A stretch of DNA of 9,561 nt from Candidatus Aminicenantota bacterium (GTDB taxonomy: Bacteria > Acidobacteriota > UBA6911 > RPQK01 > JAJDTT01). The notes below the pieces were generated by a model that saw only the letters and a program-made list of their open reading frames with translations, ran no database searches and had not been told where the DNA came from. This document shows, piece after piece, positions 5,429 through 9,561 of the stretch (its first letter is position 1; each line of letters starts with the position of its first letter). The position numbers and the translations under genes are program-made. Location: the NCBI GenBank assembly GCA_026706325.1, contig JAPOYZ010000588.1, forward strand, positions 8,057 to 17,617, written 5' to 3'.

Positions 5429-7851
5429 GAGACTTCCTGTTCGATCCGGGCATATCCATCCCGGAACCGGACCGGCAGCAGCAGCTCGCCGGCTCCGCCC
5501 GACCGGCGGAGCACGGCCAGGGAGGCCTCCGGCTCACCGAGCCGGATCTTGAGGCCGCCGGCGGAATAGAGTCCCGTGCCCCGGGATTCGATCTTCGGAG
5601 CCCGCGCCGCCAGGAACCAGACCGATTCGCCGCCGCCGGTGAGATCGAGAGTTCTCCGGAACCAGGTATTGTCCTGGGACGGGATCAACCGTTCCCGGAC
5701 GGCGATCCCCCGCAAACTGTAGAGGAACGCCGGTTCGCCGGAAGGCGAGACCCGGAATCCACGCATGCGGTAACCCGCCTGTTTGCCCATCCCCTCGGGC
5801 CAGGGGCTCACGCCGCTCTCCAGAAATGCCAGGGGCATGGTTTCAGGCAGCTTGGCCCGATCCTCGCTCAAGGGCTGCACGAAGGGAGAAAAGCGATTGG
5901 ACCAGGTGGACTCGGCGTTGAGGAACCGCCCTCTCCAGAGAAGTTTGGACCGGACCTCCAAGGCATCGAAGGCGAAATGGATCCCCTGGGGAAAACCCAC
6001 GGCGATGGCATGGGTGCCCACTCCCTCCATGAAGGTCCGCAACAGGATGGGCCGATCCTCGGGGACCAGGTCGAAGAACTCTTTCGGCTCCATGCCCACC
6101 GGCAGCCGCGTCTGGTCCAGTTCCTTCAGGTAGGTGAGAATCGCCTCGATCTGCTTGTCCGCGTCTCCATCCAATACCTCCGTCAGCGTTCCCTTCCCTC
6201 CTTCGAAGAAGGTGGGCATCAGAGTCCCGGGACGGCTGGAGTCGGGGTCCAGGAGATAGCGCTTGAACCAGTCGGGTTGGAGGCGTTCGGGGGTGTCGGC
6301 CAGGTCCAGGGCCGGCATGCCCGTGGACGGGTGGCCCCGCAGTCCATGGCAGTTGATGCAATTGAGACCGTCGGCACCCATGAGGCGGCGCCCGTAGCGG
6401 TTCCGGTGGTGGTGCAAGGTTCCGGAGACATCCGTAGCGGGCAACTGCAGGTCCTGGTCGGCCCGGATCAAGGCGTCCGCCAGGGATCCGGCGGCGGTCC
6501 CGTAGTCCGGCATCCGGACCATCAGGTAGGGACGCACCATTCCCGAACCCTCCAGGACCTTCCTCAACCACATGGGAGTCAACTTGCGGCCGGCCTCGGT
6601 CAAGGGAGGAGGCAGCCGGCCCTCGTTCCCCATGTCCAGCTCCTCCACCGGGAGGAAATAGGCCGCCCTTCCCGCTTCGGGTCCGCCCTGTTCTCCCCGC
6701 TGGTGACAGGCAAGACAGTTGTAGACCTCCAGGTAGCGGCGGACCTGGGCCTCCGGATCCAGCGCGGCAACCTCTCCCTTCAATCCCGCCAGCGCGTCGG
6801 CCAGGGCGGCTCTCTGGAACGGGTCCAGTTCGTAGTCGGGCACACCCTTGCGAGGCGACGGGTCCAGGCAGCCGCCCGGTTTTTCGGGGTCCAGCTCCTC
6901 AAGCGGCGGGAGTGGGGCCGCGGCGGTCTTTTCTTCCTCGAGACGATGGCAGGCGTTGCAACGCAGTTCCCGGAACAGGACCCGGCCCCATGCGATCTTT
7001 TCCGCCTCGGGGGAAGTGCGTTGGGGATCAGCGAGAACTCCTCCCTGCGCCAGGAGATAGGCGGCGATGGAACGGGCCTCGGCACCGGAGAGCCGCATCG
7101 GAGGCATTCTCCCGGCGGGCCGGGTCCGCAGGGGGGCCAACAGAAAGCCGGCCAGCGGCTCAATGGTCGTTTTTGACGCCTGATCCGCGATGGGAACCGA
7201 AGGGACTTGAGGGGCCGGGATCTGGATTTGCTCCAGTGAAAAACCCCCACTGCCGGCCTGATGCATGGCTCCGGCCGGCACGAACGGCGCGTGACAGGCG
7301 ACGCACCCGACCGTGTGGTAAAGCCGCTCTCCTTGCTCGATCTCGTGCGGACTCGCTTCCGAAGCCGGCTCTGCCGGAAACGGCGTTTCCGGCGAGGCCA
7401 GAAAGTGGGCCAGGGCTTCGGCCGCCGCTTCCCGCTCCTCCGGAGCCCAACCCGCCAGGAGATGGGGCATGGGGGTCCCCGGTTTGGTGCCCTGGGGTCG
7501 ATTCAGGAAATCCTTCAAGTAGGTCAGGCGGACCCGGCCGCCCACTCCGTCCCGAATGGGAGCCTGCCGGGGAGTGACCCGTTGGGCGACTGCTTCATCG
7601 GCCACGTGGCAATGGGTGCAGCCCAGCTCTCCCAGGAGGATTTCGCCTCCATGGAGCCGATCCGCGTCTCCGTTCCGGTGAAATCTCTCGAATCCGACAA
7701 CGAGAGGGTAGGACGGCGTTTTCGGGGGATCGGAAACCGGGGAACAAGCGACGGCCAGCAACAGGCCGCAGAAGCCCGCCGCCAATGTTGCGAAAGATTT
7801 CCGGGAGGATCTCAACTCAGACGGCCGCGGCCTGGACAAGCTGTTCCTCAC
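5422..7851 (-). CDS. Pentaheme c-type cytochrome lipoprotein
   Basis: This 809-residue envelope protein has five c-type heme sites: CTHCH (78-82), CVACH (183-187), CNACH (298-302), CLACH (379-383) and CINCH (498-502). Likely axial-Met motifs follow most of them: GTPMPH (M128), RMPPM (249-252), VRMPDY (M447) and GTLMPTF (M545). This indicates several fused monoheme cytochrome c domains. A hydrophobic run ends at Ala-Cys36, a plausible lipobox, so it is probably membrane-anchored. Residues about 590-809 lack heme motifs and start with LLRTFMEGVGTHAIAVG, a beta-rich domain I recognise as accompanying cytochromes in PVC and Acidobacteriota proteins; its function is unknown. The GTG at 7851 overlaps the DJ-1 gene by 35 bases and has GAGG only three bases ahead. 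A TTG at 7839 with GTGAGG six bases upstream is an equally good start and would remove four residues. The downstream propeller gene overlaps by seven bases, so the pair is probably one redox unit. Confidence 0.92.
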   Translation of the reverse strand: MRNSLSRPRPSELRSSRKSFATLAAGFCGLLLAVACSPVSDPPKTPSYPLVVGFERFHRNGDADRLHGGEILLGELGCTHCHVADEAVAQRVTPRQAPIRDGVGGRVRLTYLKDFLNRPQGTKPGTPMPHLLAGWAPEEREAAAEALAHFLASPETPFPAEPASEASPHEIEQGERLYHTVGCVACHAPFVPAGAMHQAGSGGFSLEQIQIPAPQVPSVPIADQASKTTIEPLAGFLLAPLRTRPAGRMPPMRLSGAEARSIAAYLLAQGGVLADPQRTSPEAEKIAWGRVLFRELRCNACHRLEEEKTAAAPLPPLEELDPEKPGGCLDPSPRKGVPDYELDPFQRAALADALAGLKGEVAALDPEAQVRRYLEVYNCLACHQRGEQGGPEAGRAAYFLPVEELDMGNEGRLPPPLTEAGRKLTPMWLRKVLEGSGMVRPYLMVRMPDYGTAAGSLADALIRADQDLQLPATDVSGTLHHHRNRYGRRLMGADGLNCINCHGLRGHPSTGMPALDLADTPERLQPDWFKRYLLDPDSSRPGTLMPTFFEGGKGTLTEVLDGDADKQIEAILTYLKELDQTRLPVGMEPKEFFDLVPEDRPILLRTFMEGVGTHAIAVGFPQGIHFAFDALEVRSKLLWRGRFLNAESTWSNRFSPFVQPLSEDRAKLPETMPLAFLESGVSPWPEGMGKQAGYRMRGFRVSPSGEPAFLYSLRGIAVRERLIPSQDNTWFRRTLDLTGGGESVWFLAARAPKIESRGTGLYSAGGLKIRLGEPEASLAVLRRSGGAGELLLPVRFRDGYARIEQEVSW

Positions 7852-8401
7852 GAGCCTCGATCAGCAGCCGGATCCAGTGCCCCATGTACTGGCCGTGGTC
7901 GTGATAGGTGCGCCCGCTCACCAGGTTGCCGTCCACCACGCAACCGGCGTCGACGAATATGCCGCCGCACACCTCCAGGTCGAACTTGCACTTGGGAACG
8001 GTGGCCATCCTCCGCCCCTTGACGCAGCCGGCGTAGGCGGGAATCTCCACGCCGTGGCAGACGCAGCCCACCGGCTTTTCGGCGTCGAAGAAGTGGCGCG
8101 TCATGGCCACCAGATCCTCGTCGTAACGAATGTACTCGGGGGCCCGGCCACCGGAAAAGAAGATGCCCAGGTACTCTTCCGGCACCACGTCGCGAAAGGC
8201 GATGTCCGCGTCGATCTTGTAGCCCTCGAATTCCCGGGTGATGTCCCAGTTGGGCCCGATCTCGTGCAGGACCATGTTGTAACGGCGCTTCTCGGGCCCC
8301 GCGACGACGGGCTGGAAGCCGGCTTCCTGGAGGCGGAAATAGGGATACAGGGTATCCACCGTTTCGGTCGCATCCCCGACAATGACGAGTACTTTGTCCA
8401 T
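7817..8401 (-). CDS. DJ-1/PfpI-family protein (class I glutamine amidotransferase-like)
   Basis: This 194-residue protein has the DJ-1/PfpI fold: MDKVLVIVGD at the N-terminus, Glu13 in the position of the conserved acidic residue, FFSGGRAPEY (81-90), and a nucleophile elbow VCHG with Cys115 followed by His116. Members of the family include cysteine hydrolases, glyoxalase/deglycase-type enzymes and stress chaperones; the sequence alone does not choose among them. It is Cys-rich, with Cys at 113, 115, 126, 138, 145 and 154. No signal peptide is visible, so it is probably cytoplasmic, unlike its two downstream partners. The ATG at 8401 has GGGGAG five bases upstream; a longer frame from 8437 has no better site. 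The 3' end overlaps the cytochrome gene by up to 35 bases, which ties it into the same transcript. It might protect against reactive carbonyls made by the envelope oxidase pair, but this is conjecture. Confidence 0.9.
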   Translation of the reverse strand: MDKVLVIVGDATETVDTLYPYFRLQEAGFQPVVAGPEKRRYNMVLHEIGPNWDITREFEGYKIDADIAFRDVVPEEYLGIFFSGGRAPEYIRYDEDLVAMTRHFFDAEKPVGCVCHGVEIPAYAGCVKGRRMATVPKCKFDLEVCGGIFVDAGCVVDGNLVSGRTYHDHGQYMGHWIRLLIEAREEQLVQAAAV

Positions 8402-8429
8402 GTGATCTCCCCTGATGAGTGGAGACCAG

Positions 8430-8457
8430 ATTAGCACGCTCTGCGCGACTCTGAAAA
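8430..8457 (-). promoter_or_regulatory. Candidate promoter for the DJ-1/cytochrome/propeller unit
   Basis: On the minus strand, TTTTCA (8457-8452) and GCTAAT (8435-8430) each match four of six bases of the -35 and -10 consensus with a 16-base spacer. Transcription would begin near 8423, about 22 bases before the DJ-1 start. It is the best candidate in the 98-base gap after the antitoxin gene, but read-through from that gene is also possible. Confidence 0.3.
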
Positions 8458-8479
8458 TGCGTCGAGGACAATCAAGAAG

Positions 8480-8796
8480 TCATATCGAGAATGGAACCGT
8501 TACGAGTCAGGCCCCTCGAACTCCTCGTCGATCATACGTAGAACACGCCTGTTTTCATTCTTGAGGTCGGCTAGCCCGCCGAACCCGGCCATCCACGGGG
8601 ACTCTTTGTCTCGAACATTGGCTTCACGGGCGTACCGACGGAGCAGCTCTTGGACTGCGTCAACGACAAACTGCTCCAAAGTCATCCCTTGGCTGGTGGC
8701 CACGACCCTGGCCTCTCGGAAGGTAGCTTCATCAAGCTCGACGGCTGTTTTCATGACTCCAGGGTCTCATACTCACGGCGTTGGCAGTCGATATGA
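8480..8796. repeat. 9-bp inverted repeat bracketing the antitoxin gene
   Basis: TCATATCGA at 8480-8488 and its exact inverted copy TCGATATGA at 8788-8796 lie 11 bases outside one end of the antitoxin gene and 33 bases outside the other. They may be relics of insertion ends, or sites bound by the antitoxin. A match this short can also occur by chance between two gaps of this size. Confidence 0.3.
8500..8754 (-). CDS. VapB-like antitoxin, apparently without a toxin partner
   Basis: This 84-residue protein starts with MKTAVELDEATFREARVVA and continues with a helix that includes TLEQFVVDAVQELLRR (25-40). This is the layout of ribbon-helix-helix VapB-type antitoxins: a short beta strand for DNA contact, then two helices for dimerisation. 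The C-terminal part, with PWMAGFGGLADLKNENRR (53-70) and an acidic tail, is the type of segment that wraps a PIN-domain toxin. Such antitoxins normally precede a VapC gene by a few bases or overlap it. Here only 98 bases follow before the DJ-1 gene, and no intact toxin frame is visible. A GGAG lies two bases before the ATG, closer than usual. It may be an orphan regulator, a remnant of a decayed module, or a partner to a distant toxin. A 9-bp inverted repeat brackets the gene. Confidence 0.75.
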   Translation of the reverse strand: MKTAVELDEATFREARVVATSQGMTLEQFVVDAVQELLRRYAREANVRDKESPWMAGFGGLADLKNENRRVLRMIDEEFEGPDS

Positions 8797-8831
8797 AGGT
8801 GCCAGTTCCGCGCCGGGCCATTCGGTAAGGC

Positions 8832-8859
8832 TTGCACGGGTAGCGTTCTCAGGCATACT
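8832..8859 (+). promoter_or_regulatory. Candidate promoter for the enolase-superfamily gene
   Basis: TTGCAC (8832-8837) and CATACT (8854-8859), each four of six to consensus with a 16-base spacer, lie in the 141-base divergent gap between the antitoxin gene and the enolase-superfamily gene. Transcription would begin near 8866, leaving a leader of about 30 bases. The rest of the gap shows no other clear element. Confidence 0.3.
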
Positions 8860-8895
8860 CTCTCGGAACCTTTTCAGAGACGAGGTAGTACCGCG

Positions 8896-9561
8896 ATGAA
8901 AATCACCGAGATCAAGACCTTTGTCGTGGACGCCGGATGGAGGCCCTGGGTCTTCGTCAAGATCGAAACCGACGAGGGGGTGACCGGCTACGGGGAGTGC
9001 AGCGACGGCAAGAATCCGTGGGGCGTGGTGGGTGTCGTCAACGACCTGAAGCCGGTGCTCATGGGACAGGATCCGCGGGCCTTCGAGATGCGGTTCTGGG
9101 ACATGATCCGAGGCAGCCGCCAGAGTCCGGGCGGCATCGCGGCCAAGGGGATCGCCGGAATCGAGCTGGCGCTCCTGGACATCAAGGCGCGGGCCTTGGA
9201 CATTTCAGTGGTGGAGCTCTTCGGCGGACCCCTGAGGGAGGAGGTCCGCCTCTACTGGTCCCATTGCGGAACCACCCGGACCGCACACTACCGCCACGTT
9301 CGGTGTGAGCCTCTCCGGAACCTGTCGGACGTGGGCGCCCTGGGGCGTGAGGTGGCGGCCAGGGGCTACACCGCATTGAAGACCAACATCATCTTTCCAG
9401 GGGATTCTCCGTTCGCCTACTTTCCCGGATTCGCCCGGGGTCCCGGCTCTACGGATCAGGCCATCACTCCACAGTTGCTGGATCACATCGTGAGCATCAT
9501 CGCGACTTTTCGAGAGGCCGTCGGACCCAACATCGACATCAACCTGGACCTCAACTTCAAC
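8896..9561 (+). CDS. Mandelate racemase/muconate lactonizing enzyme-family protein (partial, 3' end outside window)
   Basis: The first 222 codons of an enolase-superfamily enzyme are visible, starting at the ATG at 8896 with GAGG ten bases upstream; the frame stays open to the window end. The N-terminal capping domain is typical: MKITEIKTFVV, TDEGVTGYGE (25-34), then GIAGIELALLDIKARALDISVVELFGG in overlapping pieces (85-111). The barrel begins near 115. GYTALKTN (157-164) lies where the family has a KxK pair, and the second Lys is Asn164. The metal site begins with Asp218, in DLN (218-220), the usual DxN. Loss of the second Lys points away from racemases and muconate cycloisomerases and towards acid-sugar dehydratases such as the galactonate type. 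The remaining ligands and catalytic His fall outside the window, so the substrate is unknown. The absence of a signal peptide indicates a cytoplasmic enzyme, plausibly in sugar-acid catabolism. Confidence 0.88.
   Translation, partial: MKITEIKTFVVDAGWRPWVFVKIETDEGVTGYGECSDGKNPWGVVGVVNDLKPVLMGQDPRAFEMRFWDMIRGSRQSPGGIAAKGIAGIELALLDIKARALDISVVELFGGPLREEVRLYWSHCGTTRTAHYRHVRCEPLRNLSDVGALGREVAARGYTALKTNIIFPGDSPFAYFPGFARGPGSTDQAITPQLLDHIVSIIATFREAVGPNIDINLDLNFN

Noticed and set aside
3864..5537. 557-codon minus-strand frame over the propeller gene
   Set aside because: Its product is dominated by Arg, Gly and Pro, as expected from an out-of-frame reading of a GC-rich gene. The overlapping frame has a signal peptide and propeller motifs.
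5977..7176. 399-codon plus-strand frame opposite the cytochrome gene
   Set aside because: It is antisense to five conserved CxxCH sites, has no ribosome site at its start and no family features.
8402..8411. Shared GGAGATCAC before the starts of the DJ-1 and PIG-L genes as a regulatory motif
   Set aside because: Most of it is a strong Shine-Dalgarno sequence at the usual distance, so the likeness is explained by translation initiation.

Overview
The window reads as a piece of a high-GC, Gram-negative bacterial chromosome. The lipopolysaccharide heptose genes show an outer membrane. The mix of a Tat-exported Asp-box (sialidase-like) protein, a propeller dehydrogenase-like protein with a multiheme cytochrome, a PIG-L family protein and an enolase-superfamily enzyme resembles environmental Acidobacteriota or PVC-type genomes. 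That placement is inference from gene content and protein style, not a phylogenetic result. Coding density is very high: ten coding regions, two of them cut by the window ends, and no gene-free stretch longer than about 141 bases. I see no rRNA, tRNA, CRISPR array or insertion sequence.

Region A (1-2504, minus strand, read from right to left) is a four-gene run: hldC (heptose-1-phosphate adenylyltransferase), hldD (ADP-heptose epimerase), a PIG-L/LmbE-family protein with an altered catalytic motif, and the start of a further gene that may be an amidohydrolase. The gaps are 20, 25 and 14 bases, and every gene has a Shine-Dalgarno sequence. HldC and HldD catalyse the last two steps of ADP-L-glycero-D-manno-heptose synthesis for the LPS core. 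The other two genes are not standard members of that pathway.

Region B (2505-3907) holds a compact divergent promoter region of 110 bases, with overlapping -10-like boxes and a perfect 7-bp dyad, followed by a plus-strand gene for a Tat-exported protein with five Asp boxes. It converges on Region C with only 21 bases between the stops.

Region C (3929-8401, minus strand) is a tightly overlapped three-gene unit: a DJ-1/PfpI-family protein, a five-CxxCH cytochrome c lipoprotein, and a secreted beta-propeller protein related to glucose/sorbosone dehydrogenases. The last two probably form an envelope redox pair in which the propeller protein oxidises an unknown substrate and the pentaheme protein takes the electrons. 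This is the best candidate here for an undescribed system.

Region D (8402-8895) has a small VapB-like antitoxin gene with no intact toxin. It is bracketed by a 9-bp inverted repeat and followed by a short frame that may be a toxin remnant. Region E (8896 to the end, plus strand) is the first 222 codons of a mandelate racemase/muconate lactonizing enzyme-family protein, possibly a sugar-acid dehydratase.
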